Below, one piece after another: positions 45,441 to 59,854 of a DNA stretch of 64,000 nucleotides. The DNA is taken from positions 1-64,000 of the forward strand of contig JBGAHO010000003.1 of NCBI GenBank assembly GCA_044226195.1, in the 5' to 3' direction. The position numbers and the translations under genes were made by a program. Origin of the DNA: RPQJ01 sp044226195. GTDB lineage: Bacteria > Pseudomonadota > Gammaproteobacteria > Steroidobacterales > Steroidobacteraceae. Within the stretch, counting starts at the first letter, position 1; every line of letters starts with the position of its first letter. The notes beneath the pieces were generated by a model that saw only the letters and a program-made list of their open reading frames with translations, ran no database searches and had not been told where the DNA came from.

Positions 45441-48400
45441 CGCTGAGCGAGCTGTTCATCCGCCGGCCCGTGATGTCAGGGCTGCTGACGATCACGCTCG
45501 TGGTCTTCGGCCTGCTGGCCTACCGCGACCTGCCGGTCTCCGACCTGCCGACGGTCGACTTCCCCTCGATCAGCGTGTCCGCCACGCTGCCCGGCGCGAG
45601 CGCGGAGACCATGGCCTCGGCGGTGGCGACGCCGCTCGAGAAGTCGCTGTCGACCATCGCCTCGATCGACTCGATGACCTCGACCAGCTCGCAGGGCATC
45701 ACGCAGATCACGCTGCAGTTCAAGCTCGACCGCGACATCGACAGCGCCGCGCAGGACGTGCAGGCGGCGCTGACCGCCGCCGCCCGGCAGCTGCCGACCG
45801 AGATGACGCAGCCGCCGTCGTTCCGCAAGGTCAATCCTGCCGACCAGCCCGTCTACTACGTCGCGCTCAGCTCGGACACGCTGGCGATGTCGGCCGTCGA
45901 CGAGTTCGCGGAGAACATGCTGGCCCGGCGACTCTCGATGGTCCCGGGCGTGGCGCAGGTCAACGTGTTCGGCGCGCAGAAGTATGCCGTGCGCGTGCAG
46001 CTCGACCCGACGCGCCTCGCCGCGCGCGGCATCGGCATCGACGAAGTGCAGCAGGCCGTCGCGCAGCAGAGCGTGCACCTGCCCATGGGGCGCCTGCAGG
46101 GCACGCAGCGCATCTACACGCTCGATGCCAGCGGGCAGTTCCACGATGCCGCCGAGTTCGGCGGGTTGGTGGTTGCGTATCGGGACGGCGCGCCCGTGCA
46201 CCTGCGCGAGCTCGGCCAGGTGCTCGACAGCGTGCAGGACGACCGCGCGCAGGCGCGCTTCAACGGCAAGCCGTCGGTCGTGCTCGGCGTGCAGCGCCAG
46301 CCGGGCAGCAACACGGTGCAGGTGGTCGACGCGGTGAAGGCGCAGATCGCGGCGCTCGAACCGGACCTGCCGGCCGGGCTGCGCATGCAGGTCATGTTCG
46401 ATCGCTCGCAGTCGATCCGCAGTTCCTTCCACGACGTGAAGATGACGCTCGGCCTCGCGCTCGCACTGGTCGTGCTGGTGATCTTCCTGTTCCTGCGCAG
46501 CGCGCGCGCCACCGCGATCCCGGCGATCGCGCTGCCGCTCTCGCTGCTCGGCACGCTGCCGATGATGTACCTGATGGGTTTCAGCCTCGACAACGTGTCG
46601 CTGATGGCGATGACGCTGTGCGTCGGCTTCGTGGTGGACGACGCGATCGTGATGATGGAGAACATCGCGCGGCACGTCGACATGGGCAAGACCTCGCTGC
46701 AGGGCGCGCTCGACGGCTCGCGGGAGATCGGCTTCACGATCGTGTCCATGACGCTGTCGCTGGCCGCGGTGTTCCTGCCCGTGTTCTTCATGGGTGGCAT
46801 CGTCGGGCGGCTGCTGCACGAGTTCGCGGTGACCATCATGGTCGCAGTGGTCGTCTCGGGCCTCGTCTCGCTGACGCTCACGCCGCTGCTGTGCGTGCGG
46901 ATGATGCGTCCGGGGCACGCCGAGGACGCGGCCCCGGGCACGGCCTGGTTCGCCCGGCTCTACGAGCTGGGGCGAGGCGCGTATGAGCGCAGTCTCGACT
47001 GGGCGCTGCACCACCGGCGCTGGGTGCTGGGCGGCTTCTTCGTGTCGCTGGTCGCCGCCGCGGCGCTGTTCGTGACCGTGCCGAAGGGATTCCTGCCGAC
47101 GGACGACACCGGGCAGCTGCTCGGCCTGAGCGAGGGCGCGCAGGACATCTCCTTCGATGCGATGGTCGACAAGCAGGCCCAGCTCGTCGAGATCATCCGC
47201 CGCAACCCGCACGTCGAGGCGGTGATGTCCTTCGTCGGCATCGGCGGCTCGTCGCAGACGCTCAACAACGGTCGCGTGCTGGTGCGCCTCAAGCCGGCCG
47301 GCACGCGTCCGAGCGCGGACGCCATAGCGCGCGAACTGCGGCCGCAGCTGCAGTCGGTGCCGGGCATCCGACTGTTCCTGCAGTCACCGCCCGTGATCCG
47401 CATCGGCGGCGTGCTCACCAAGGCGCAGTACCAGTACGTGCTGCAGGACTCCGACACCGATCGCCTGTACGAGTGGGCGCCGCGCTTCGAGGCGGCACTG
47501 CGCAAGTTGCCGCAGCTGCAGGACGTGACCAGCGACCTGCAGATCTCCTCGCCGCGCATCACCCTGCAACTCGACCGCGCCCGCGCCGCCGCGCTCGGCC
47601 TGACCGCGAGCCAGATCGAGAACGCGCTCTACAGTGCCTACGGCCAGCGGCAGGTCGGCACGATCTACACGTCGACCGACCAGTACTGGGTGATCCTCGA
47701 GGTGGCGCCGGAGTACCGCGATTCGCCGGCGGCGCTCGGCACGCTCTACGTGCGCAGCCAGTCGGGCGAGGCGGTGCCGTTGTCGGAGGTGACGCATCCG
47801 ACCGACGACGTGGCGCCGCTGGTCGTGACGCATTCCGGGCAGGTGCCGTCGGTCAACCTGTCGTTCAACCTCGCGCCCGGCGTCTCGCTCAGCCAGGCCC
47901 TCAAGGTGATCGAGCAGACCGAGCGCAAGCTCGACCTGCCGTCGACCATCACCACCTCGTTCCAGGGCACGGCGCAGGCGTTCAAGGATTCGGCGTCCGG
48001 CCTCGGCCTGCTGCTCGCGTTCGCGGTATTCGTGATCTACGTGGTGCTCGGCATCCTGTACGAGAGCTACGTGCACCCGGTGACCATCCTCTCGGGCCTG
48101 CCGGCCGCGGGCCTCGGCGCGCTGGTCACGCTGCTGCTGTTCGGGCGCGAACTCGACCTGTACGCGTTTGTCGGCGTGATCATGCTGATCGGCATCGTCA
48201 AGAAGAACGCGATCATGATGATCGACTTCGCGATCGAGGCGCAGCGCGGCGGCGGTCGTGCGCCGGCCGACGCGATCCGCGAGGCCTGCCTGGTGCGCTT
48301 CCGGCCGATCATGATGACGACGTTCGCGGCGCTGCTCGGCACGCTGCCGATCGCGCTCGCCATCGGCGCGAGCGGCGCGTCCCGCCAGTCGCTCGGCCTC

Positions 48401-48523
48401 GCCGTGGTGGGCGGCCTGCTGCTGTCGCAGTTCCTGACCCTGTACCTGACGCCCGTGATCTACCTGTACCTGGGCCGGTTCGAGACCCGGTCCGCGCCCG
48501 TGCCCGCCGCGGCCGGGGCGTAA
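45437..48523 (+). CDS. HAE1-family RND multidrug efflux pump (MdtB/MdtC-like)
   Basis: A 1028-residue inner-membrane pump. The opening ELFIRRPVMSGLLTITLVVF and VSDLPTVDFPSISVSATLPG follow the MdtB/C and AcrB pattern. Other landmarks are DDAIVMMENIARHVDMGKTS in helix 4 with proton-relay Asp residues, a second half starting RYEL-like at about residue 515, and GVIMLIGIVKKNAIMMIDFA in helix 10 with the essential lysine and asparagine. It exports drugs or bile-like compounds using the proton gradient. GTG start overlaps the adaptor stop. The pair sits between glgP and glgB, a position with no obvious functional link. Confidence 0.93.
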   Translation: MTLSELFIRRPVMSGLLTITLVVFGLLAYRDLPVSDLPTVDFPSISVSATLPGASAETMASAVATPLEKSLSTIASIDSMTSTSSQGITQITLQFKLDRDIDSAAQDVQAALTAAARQLPTEMTQPPSFRKVNPADQPVYYVALSSDTLAMSAVDEFAENMLARRLSMVPGVAQVNVFGAQKYAVRVQLDPTRLAARGIGIDEVQQAVAQQSVHLPMGRLQGTQRIYTLDASGQFHDAAEFGGLVVAYRDGAPVHLRELGQVLDSVQDDRAQARFNGKPSVVLGVQRQPGSNTVQVVDAVKAQIAALEPDLPAGLRMQVMFDRSQSIRSSFHDVKMTLGLALALVVLVIFLFLRSARATAIPAIALPLSLLGTLPMMYLMGFSLDNVSLMAMTLCVGFVVDDAIVMMENIARHVDMGKTSLQGALDGSREIGFTIVSMTLSLAAVFLPVFFMGGIVGRLLHEFAVTIMVAVVVSGLVSLTLTPLLCVRMMRPGHAEDAAPGTAWFARLYELGRGAYERSLDWALHHRRWVLGGFFVSLVAAAALFVTVPKGFLPTDDTGQLLGLSEGAQDISFDAMVDKQAQLVEIIRRNPHVEAVMSFVGIGGSSQTLNNGRVLVRLKPAGTRPSADAIARELRPQLQSVPGIRLFLQSPPVIRIGGVLTKAQYQYVLQDSDTDRLYEWAPRFEAALRKLPQLQDVTSDLQISSPRITLQLDRARAAALGLTASQIENALYSAYGQRQVGTIYTSTDQYWVILEVAPEYRDSPAALGTLYVRSQSGEAVPLSEVTHPTDDVAPLVVTHSGQVPSVNLSFNLAPGVSLSQALKVIEQTERKLDLPSTITTSFQGTAQAFKDSASGLGLLLAFAVFVIYVVLGILYESYVHPVTILSGLPAAGLGALVTLLLFGRELDLYAFVGVIMLIGIVKKNAIMMIDFAIEAQRGGGRAPADAIREACLVRFRPIMMTTFAALLGTLPIALAIGASGASRQSLGLAVVGGLLLSQFLTLYLTPVIYLYLGRFETRSAPVPAAAGA

Positions 48524-48550
48524 CGGCGGGCGCGGGGGTACACTCTCCCC

Positions 48551-50770
<2,220 letters not shown>

Positions 50771-50778
50771 GTCCGCCC

Positions 50779-51659
50779 GTGCAGACGCGCGCGTTCGGCG
50801 CCACCGGCCTCGTCGTCCCGGTGCTCGGTTTCGGTGCGATGCAGGTCGGCGATCCCGCGCTCGACGACGCAGCGGCCGGTCGGCTGCTGCATACCGTCCT
50901 CGATGCGGGCCTCACGCTCATCGACACGGCACGCTCGTACGGTTGCGCCGAGGAGCGTATCGGCCGACACCTCGCGCGGCGGCGTGACGAATTCGTGCTG
51001 TCGACCAAGGTGGGGTACGGGGTTCCGGGCGTGCCGGACTGGACGGCCGAATGCATCCGCCGCGGCGTCGATGCCGCGCGCGAGCGGCTGCGCACCGACG
51101 TGATCGACATCGTGCACCTGCACTCCTGTGGTGCGGACGTCCTGCGCGAAGGCGCGGTCACCGACGCCCTGCGCGAGTGCGTCGCGCAGGGCAAGGTGCG
51201 GGTCGCGGCCTACTCGGGCGACGACGAGGCATTGCGCTTCGCGCTCGACAGCGGCGCTTTCGGCAGCGTGCAGGCCTCGGTCAACGTCTGCGACCAGCGT
51301 GCCTTGCCGTGGTTGCGGGAAGCGCGCGCGGCGGGCGTGGGGACGATCGCCAAGCGCAGTTTCGCGGGGCATCCCTGGGCGGCCAGTCATGCGTCCGACG
51401 ATCCGCCGCACGCGGAGTACCACCGGCGCTTCCAGCAGTTGCGTGCACGGCTGCCCGATTTCGGTGCGCAGTGGCCCGACGTGGCGCTGCGCTTTGCGGC
51501 CTGCGAAGACGGGGTCGACTGCGTTATCGTTGGCGGCCTCAACGCCCGGCACGTCGAGCACAACGTCGCGGCGGTGGCGCGCGGTCCGCTCGCGGCGGGC
51601 CTGCGCGACGCGCTGCACGACGCCTTCGACCGGCTGGGCGCCGACTGGCGAGGCATCGT

Positions 51660-51663
<4 letters not shown>
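50779..51663 (+). CDS. Aldo/keto reductase inside the glycogen operon
   Basis: A 294-residue aldo/keto reductase. The catalytic tetrad is visible: Asp and Tyr in LIDTARSYGCAEERIG, Lys in VLSTKVGYG and His in DIVHLHSCG. The NADPH-binding end is GVDCVIVGGLNARHVEHNVA. The substrate is unknown. It begins eight bases after glgB and overlaps glgX by a GTGA junction, so it is translated with the glycogen enzymes. That placement suggests a carbonyl substrate near sugar metabolism (for example a reactive aldehyde), but this is inference only. Start is GTG. Confidence 0.86.
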
Positions 51664-53762
<2,099 letters not shown>

Positions 53763-53977
53763 CGCCGCCACAACAACGAACCCGCGCGGTCGGCGCGCAC
53801 GAGTGAATTAGACACAGGCTGTACAAGATTTTCCCTGCTTGCGAGGGCGGGGGATTGGTGGCATCGTCGCCGCAAGTCCCTACCCGTGCGTCGACAAGCC
53901 GGGCCCGGACTTTCCGTCGAGAAATTTTCGGAGCCGCGTTAGGGGAATGCTCCGCCAAGGCCCAGCCGATTGACCCC

Positions 53978-53982
53978 AGGAG
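53978..53982 (+). promoter_or_regulatory. Shine-Dalgarno fixing the pullulanase start
   Basis: AGGAG nine bases before ATG 53992; the in-frame GTG at 53986 would be only three bases away. The 229-base spacer before it is less G+C-rich around 53803-53835 and probably carries the promoter, but no good pair of boxes was found. Confidence 0.5.
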
Positions 53983-53991
53983 TGTGTGTCA

Positions 53992-56900
53992 ATGTCGCGC
54001 TCTTTCCTTAGTCTTTTCCGTTCCTCCGCCCTGGTCTCCGTCGTCGCGCTCGCCGTGACGGCGTGCGGTGGCGGCAGCAGTGGTTCCGCCGACCTCGGGG
54101 GAGGCGGTGGCGGCGGTGTCGTCGTCGACAAGCCGGTGACGGTCACCGAGACCTTCAACTTCAGCGCACCCCTCGGCTACTTCGTGGTCGGCAGTCCGCC
54201 GATCCACGCGCGCTTCCTCGGCGGCGTGGCCGCGAACAACGGGGCGTGGATCGTCAAGGACGGCACCACCGCGACCATCAACTTCGCGACGCCGGCGGAC
54301 AACGTGAAGTTCTCCGCCAAGGACGACACGGTCACCGCCAGCGCCGGTCTCGGCGCGTCGAAGACCCACGCGCCCGGCGCGAGCAAGTTCGACGTCGCCA
54401 CGTACGTGCGCGGCAGCGTCTACAGCGACTGGGCGGCGGATGCCGGCAACCAGCTGGCGGACGTCTCGGCCAACGTCGGCGAGGTCACGCTCGCCATCGC
54501 GGCGGGTTCGTACGAGTTCAAGATCGCCGACGCCGGCTGGGCGCTGATCAACTGCGGTGCGAACTCGACCAGCGACACCGTCGCGGTCGGCTCGACCTAC
54601 ACCATGTCCTGCGGCACCAACCCGGGCAACCTGAAGCTCGACCTCGCCGCGGACGGCAACTACAAGTTCAGCGTCAACTCGGCCGACACCAACGCGCCGA
54701 CCGTGACCATCACCAAGGTCACCTCCGGCGGCGGCGGTGGTGGCGGCGGTGGAGGCGGCGGCACGCGCGCCTGCGGCCTGACCAACCAGGGGCTCGACAA
54801 CACGGCGCCCTACGGCGTCGCGATGTACGTGCGCGGCAGCGTCGCCAACGACTGGGCCGCGGCCCCCGACAACCAGCTCTGGCAGTTCGGCGGCAACCTG
54901 CTCAAGGTCGAACTGCAGGTCGACGCGGGCGCCAAGGAATTCAAGGTCGCGGACGCCGGCTGGCAGAACAACTGCGGCGCCGGCGACTCCGACACCGTCA
55001 CCGTCGGCAGCGCCTTCACCATGGCCTGCGGCACCAACCCGGGCAACCTGAAGATCGACATCCCGACCACCGACTGCTACGAGTTCGCCGTCAACGCGGC
55101 CAACAAGGACGCGCCGGTCGTCACCGTCAAGAAGGCGAATCTCAGCACGGGCGGCGGCGAGACGCCGAGCGACAGCGGCGAGATCCGCATCTACGGCAAG
55201 GACGTGCTGACGCCGGGCTCCGCCGAGACCCTCATCAAGACGGTCAAGGGCGCGGGCACGATCAGCGTCGACCAGACGCAGGCAGGCGGCGACAAGCGCA
55301 TCACCCGCATCGAGATCCAGAACCTCGGCACCGCGGGCGACCTGCGCATCGACGACTTCCAGTGGACGTCGAACCCGAAGTTCAAGCCGGCGGCGCAGGC
55401 CGTCGACGTGTACTACCGGCGGGCGTCGGGCGGCTACGCCTCGACCAACGTCACCATCGGCGGCAAGCAGTACGCCTGCACCGCGACGACCAGCGACGCG
55501 TACGGCTGCGTCGTGAAGGGCGTGCCGCTCTATCCGTACCAGAACGTCAGCATGGACGTGACGAACGGCGGCGGCTCGCCGGAAACGATCGTCTTCAACG
55601 TCGACACGGCCACGCGGCCGGTCTACGCCTTCTCCGGCATCCCGGAGGCGCGCATCGGCACGCCGGGCACGGGCAGCGGCGCGGCCGCCGTGCCGAAGGC
55701 CAATGAAGTCATCCTGTTCTACAAGCGCAAGGCCGACGACTACGACGGCTGGGGCCTGCACCTGTTCCCGAAGGATCCGGGCGGCGACGCGTGGACGACG
55801 TGGGCCGGTCCGCTGACGCCGGAAGGCGTCGACCCGGTCTACGGCGCGTATTTCCGCATCAAGCTGCCGCAGAACCAGAGCCCGGCGTACAGCAACAACC
55901 CGCCGGCCGCGGCGTCGTTCCCGAACGTGCTGGGCTTCATCCTGCACAAGGGCGACACCAAGGATCCGGGTTCCGACCAGGAGATCCGCATCGCGACCGA
56001 CGGCAACATGGTGTTCGTCGTCTCGGGCGTGACGGACGTCAGCTCGACGCCGCAGTACTACGCCATCGTCAAGCCGGTGAACTACGGTGCGCACTGGGTC
56101 CTGAAGGACACCGTGCTGTGGAAGGCGCCGACGGGCGTCACCGTCGCGTCGGTCGACATGCTGTACTCGCCGGATGCGTCGCTCACCAACAACGTGACCG
56201 GCGGCTTCGACGGCAACTACGTGACGGTGCACCTCGGCGCCGGCACCAACCCGCAGATCGAGTACCTCAAGGATCTCTCGAGCTACCCGGCGTATTCGCT
56301 GCCGGCGAGCTCGGTGGCCAATGCCAAGGCCATCGCGCGGTCGCAGGTGTACATCGTCGGTCGCAACGCGAGCGGCGTGATCACCTACGTGACGCGTGCG
56401 CAGATCCAGGGCGCCCTCGACGACCTCTACTACGAGGCCGCCAAGGACGTGGTGCTCGGTCCGTCGTACTCCGGCGGCACCCCGACGCTGAGGGTCTGGG
56501 CGCCGACGGCGCTCACCGACCCGGGCGTGACGGCGCAGCTCTACAACGCGGACGGCTCGGCGTTCGGCGACCCGGTGCCGATGACCCTCGACCCGGCCAC
56601 GGGCGTGTGGAGCGTGGAGGGCGATGCGGGCTGGAACCGCAAGTTCTACACCTACACGCTGCGCACCTACTCCAACTACGGCGACACGCTGCTCACCAAC
56701 ACCGTGTCCGACCCGTATGCGGTGAGTGGCAACGTGGACGGCGGCCGCAGCCAGATCGTCAACCTCGACGACGCGGACCTGAAGCCGGCCGGCTGGGACT
56801 CGATGTCCAAGCCCACGCTCGAGGCGCCGGAGGACGCCGTGCTGTACGAACTGCACGTGCGTGACTTCAGCATCGCCGACACCACGGTGCCGGCGGCCGA

Positions 56901-59793
56901 CCGCGGCAAGTACACCGCGTTCGACGTGGCGGGCACGGCGGGTCGCCAGCACCTCGCACAGCTGCAGGCCGCGGGCCTCACGCACGTGCACGTGCTGCCG
57001 GCCTTCGACATCGCGAGCGTGCCGGAGAACCCGGCGGCGCGCATCGACATCGACGACCCGGTGCAGAAGCTGTGCGACGCGGTGACCGACGCCGCGAGCC
57101 TGTGCTTCAACCCGGCCAACGGCGCGAAGTCGATCCGCCAGCTGCTCACGGAGATCACGGCGACCGGCCCGACCTCGCTGCAGCAGCAGCAGATCATCGG
57201 CTGGATCAACCAGGTGGACGGCTTCAACTGGGGTTACGACCCGTATCACTACGGTTCGCCCGAGGGCAGCTACGCCAAGGACGCGAACGGCGCCGAGCGC
57301 GTGCTCGACTTCCGTCGCATGGTGAAGGGCCTCAACGACCTCGGCCTGCGCACGGTGATGGACGTCGTGTACAACCACACGGCGCAGTCGGGCATGGGCG
57401 AGAAGTCCGTGTTCGACAAGATCGTGCCGGGGTACTACCAGCGGCGCGACATCGTCTCCGGTGGCGTGACCAGCAAGCAGTGCTGCAACGACATGGGCAC
57501 CGAATGGAAGTTCGGCGAGAAGCTCATGTTCGACACGGCCCTGCGCTGGGTCAACGCGTACAAGGTCGACGGCTTCCGCTTCGACATCATGGCCGCGCAC
57601 ACCAAGGACCAGATGCAGCGCCTGCTGGCGGCCACCCGCGCCGTCAACCCCGCCTTCTACATCTACGGCGAAGGCTGGAACACGGGCGGCGGCCAGGACG
57701 ACAAGCGCTACGTGTCCGCGCGCCAGGACAACCTGGCGGGCACCGGCATCGGCTCGTTCAACGACCGCATCCGCGACGCGGTGCGGGGCGGCGGCTGCTG
57801 CGACAGCGGCGCCACGCTGGTGAACGCGCAGGGCTGGGCGAGCGGCCTGTGGTACGACCCGAATTCGGCGAACTCGGGTTCGGCGGGGGAGAAGACCTCG
57901 CTGCTGAACCAGACGGACCGCATCCGGGCGCAGATCGCCGGCGGCATCAAGTCCTACAGCTTCCAGAACGCGGCCGGCTCGACGGTGGCGGGCTCGACGC
58001 TCGGCTCGTATGCGGCCGATCCGTCCGAGATCGTCAACTACGTCGAGGTGCACGACAACCAGACGTACTGGGACATCAGCCAGTTCAAGCAGCCGGCCGG
58101 CACGCCGACGGCGGACCGCGTCCGTGCGCAGAACGTCGGCACCTCCGTCGTCCTGCTGGGCGAGGGCGTGCCGTTCCTGCACGCGGGCCAGGAGATCCTG
58201 CGGTCGAAGTCGACGGACACGAACTCGTACAACTCGGGTGACTGGTTCAACGACATCGACTGGACGCTCTCGACCTCGAAGTGGGCCGTGGGCCTGCCGC
58301 CGCAGGGCGACAACCAGGGCAGCAAGGCGCAGGCCATCGCGGCGCTGGGCGACCCGACGGCCGCGACGACGCAGGCCGACCGGCAGTTCGCGTTCGACGT
58401 CACCAAGGAGTGGCTGAAGATCCGCAAGAGCTCGGCGCTGTTCCGCCTGCGCACGGCGGACCAGATCAAGTCCCGCATGACGATGCTCAACACGGGGCCC
58501 AGCCAGCAGGCGGGCGTGATCGCCTATCGCCTCGACGGCTGCTCGAGTCCGGAACTGCCGGGCCAGCCGTACGGCGCGGTGGTCACGATCTTCAACCCGA
58601 CGAAGAACTGGACGCAGCTGCAGCTGTTCAAGGACGAGACCTTCACGCTGCACCCGGTGCAGGCGAACGGCGTCGACGCGGTGGTGAAGACCGCCACGCA
58701 CGACGCGTCCAGTGGCTTCCGCGTGCCACCGCGCACCACGGCGGTGTTCGTGAAGAGCGCCCAGTCGAGCTGCTCGCCGTACGGCGTGCCGATCTTCGTG
58801 CGCGGCCTCGCGGGCGACTGGAGCGCGAACCCGGCGCGTGAGCTCACCTACACCGGTGGCACGTCCTACGCGCGCGACATCGCCGTCGTGACCGGCGCGC
58901 AGCAGTTCAAGATCGCCGACAACGACTGGACGGCGGCGTCGAACTGCGGCGCGGGCGCCGGCGGGCTCGACGTGCAGGTCGGCAAGCCGTCGACGCTGCT
59001 CTGCGACGCCAGCTCGGGGAACATCAACTGGACGCCGACGTCGGCCGGGGACTACACGTTCTCGCTCGATGCGACCAGCATGGTCAACCCGGTGCTGACG
59101 ATCGGCAAGGTGGCGCCGCTCGGGGCGACGACCCTGTACGTCCGCGGCGTGGCGGGCGACTGGGGCACGACCAACCCGATGAAGTGGGACGGCGTGGGCA
59201 CCTACCGGGCCGAGATCCTGAACCTCGCGGCGGGCGCGTCGCAGTTCAAGATCGCGGACGCGGACTGGGGCGGCAACAACGGCGGCGCGAGCAACTGCGG
59301 CGCCGGCGCGACCACGACCGTGACGGTCGGCACGCCGTTCACGCTGAACTGCAACAACAGCTCGGGCAACCTCGACATCACGCTCGCGACGGCGGGCTCG
59401 TACCTGTTCGCGGTGGACGGCTCGAACCCGGCAGCCCTGGTGCTGACGGTCGAGAAGATCCCGTTCACGGCGGCCCTGTACGTGCGCGGCCTCGATGCCG
59501 ACTGGACGGATGCAGCGTCCAACCGCATGTCGTACCTCGGCAGCGGCGTGTACAAGTACTCGAAGAAGCTCGGGGCGGGCGCCCAGCAGTTCAAGATCGC
59601 CGACTCGGGCTGGACCGACGGCACGAACTGCGGCACCGGCACGGCGCTCACGCCGGGAACGCCGCTGACGCTGAAGTGCGCCGGACCGGGCAACGACAAC
59701 ATTCCCTTCAACGTGGCGAGCGGCGGCTTCTACGACTTCCTGATGGATGCCACCGCGCCGGCCGCACCGGTGCTGACGGTCACGGGACCGTGA
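53992..59793 (+). CDS. Multi-module pullulanase-type lipoprotein
   Basis: A 1933-residue surface or periplasmic lipoprotein (lipobox near VVALAVTACGGG, then a glycine linker). Two copies of a 105-residue beta module (about residues 137-243 and 278-382; motif YVRGS..DW...EFKIADAGW..NCG) precede a CBM41-like domain (about 573-690; EVILFYKRKADDYDGWGLHL), CBM48 (about 824-923; PTLRVWAPTALTDPGVTAQL) and a GH13 barrel. Catalytic residues are Asp1198 in GFRFDIMAAH, Glu1227 in YGEGWN and Asp1355 in EVHDNQT; GYDPYHYGSPEGSY matches pullulanases. Three more modules follow (about 1601-1706, 1716-1822, 1830-1933). It would debranch pullulan or starch outside the cell. A strong terminator follows. Confidence 0.9.
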   Translation: MSRSFLSLFRSSALVSVVALAVTACGGGSSGSADLGGGGGGGVVVDKPVTVTETFNFSAPLGYFVVGSPPIHARFLGGVAANNGAWIVKDGTTATINFATPADNVKFSAKDDTVTASAGLGASKTHAPGASKFDVATYVRGSVYSDWAADAGNQLADVSANVGEVTLAIAAGSYEFKIADAGWALINCGANSTSDTVAVGSTYTMSCGTNPGNLKLDLAADGNYKFSVNSADTNAPTVTITKVTSGGGGGGGGGGGGTRACGLTNQGLDNTAPYGVAMYVRGSVANDWAAAPDNQLWQFGGNLLKVELQVDAGAKEFKVADAGWQNNCGAGDSDTVTVGSAFTMACGTNPGNLKIDIPTTDCYEFAVNAANKDAPVVTVKKANLSTGGGETPSDSGEIRIYGKDVLTPGSAETLIKTVKGAGTISVDQTQAGGDKRITRIEIQNLGTAGDLRIDDFQWTSNPKFKPAAQAVDVYYRRASGGYASTNVTIGGKQYACTATTSDAYGCVVKGVPLYPYQNVSMDVTNGGGSPETIVFNVDTATRPVYAFSGIPEARIGTPGTGSGAAAVPKANEVILFYKRKADDYDGWGLHLFPKDPGGDAWTTWAGPLTPEGVDPVYGAYFRIKLPQNQSPAYSNNPPAAASFPNVLGFILHKGDTKDPGSDQEIRIATDGNMVFVVSGVTDVSSTPQYYAIVKPVNYGAHWVLKDTVLWKAPTGVTVASVDMLYSPDASLTNNVTGGFDGNYVTVHLGAGTNPQIEYLKDLSSYPAYSLPASSVANAKAIARSQVYIVGRNASGVITYVTRAQIQGALDDLYYEAAKDVVLGPSYSGGTPTLRVWAPTALTDPGVTAQLYNADGSAFGDPVPMTLDPATGVWSVEGDAGWNRKFYTYTLRTYSNYGDTLLTNTVSDPYAVSGNVDGGRSQIVNLDDADLKPAGWDSMSKPTLEAPEDAVLYELHVRDFSIADTTVPAADRGKYTAFDVAGTAGRQHLAQLQAAGLTHVHVLPAFDIASVPENPAARIDIDDPVQKLCDAVTDAASLCFNPANGAKSIRQLLTEITATGPTSLQQQQIIGWINQVDGFNWGYDPYHYGSPEGSYAKDANGAERVLDFRRMVKGLNDLGLRTVMDVVYNHTAQSGMGEKSVFDKIVPGYYQRRDIVSGGVTSKQCCNDMGTEWKFGEKLMFDTALRWVNAYKVDGFRFDIMAAHTKDQMQRLLAATRAVNPAFYIYGEGWNTGGGQDDKRYVSARQDNLAGTGIGSFNDRIRDAVRGGGCCDSGATLVNAQGWASGLWYDPNSANSGSAGEKTSLLNQTDRIRAQIAGGIKSYSFQNAAGSTVAGSTLGSYAADPSEIVNYVEVHDNQTYWDISQFKQPAGTPTADRVRAQNVGTSVVLLGEGVPFLHAGQEILRSKSTDTNSYNSGDWFNDIDWTLSTSKWAVGLPPQGDNQGSKAQAIAALGDPTAATTQADRQFAFDVTKEWLKIRKSSALFRLRTADQIKSRMTMLNTGPSQQAGVIAYRLDGCSSPELPGQPYGAVVTIFNPTKNWTQLQLFKDETFTLHPVQANGVDAVVKTATHDASSGFRVPPRTTAVFVKSAQSSCSPYGVPIFVRGLAGDWSANPARELTYTGGTSYARDIAVVTGAQQFKIADNDWTAASNCGAGAGGLDVQVGKPSTLLCDASSGNINWTPTSAGDYTFSLDATSMVNPVLTIGKVAPLGATTLYVRGVAGDWGTTNPMKWDGVGTYRAEILNLAAGASQFKIADADWGGNNGGASNCGAGATTTVTVGTPFTLNCNNSSGNLDITLATAGSYLFAVDGSNPAALVLTVEKIPFTAALYVRGLDADWTDAASNRMSYLGSGVYKYSKKLGAGAQQFKIADSGWTDGTNCGTGTALTPGTPLTLKCAGPGNDNIPFNVASGGFYDFLMDATAPAAPVLTVTGP

Positions 59794-59820
59794 CGCGGCA
59801 CCGCTGACTGGGCCACACTC

Positions 59821-59854
59821 AGGCCCGGCACCCGCGAGGGTGCCGGGCCTTTTC
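59821..59854 (+). terminator. Rho-independent terminator after the pullulanase gene
   Basis: Arms AGGCCCGGCACCC (59821-59833) and GGGTGCCGGGCCT (59838-59850) form a 13-bp stem with a GCGA loop, followed by TTTC. It lies 28 bases after the stop. Confidence 0.85.
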
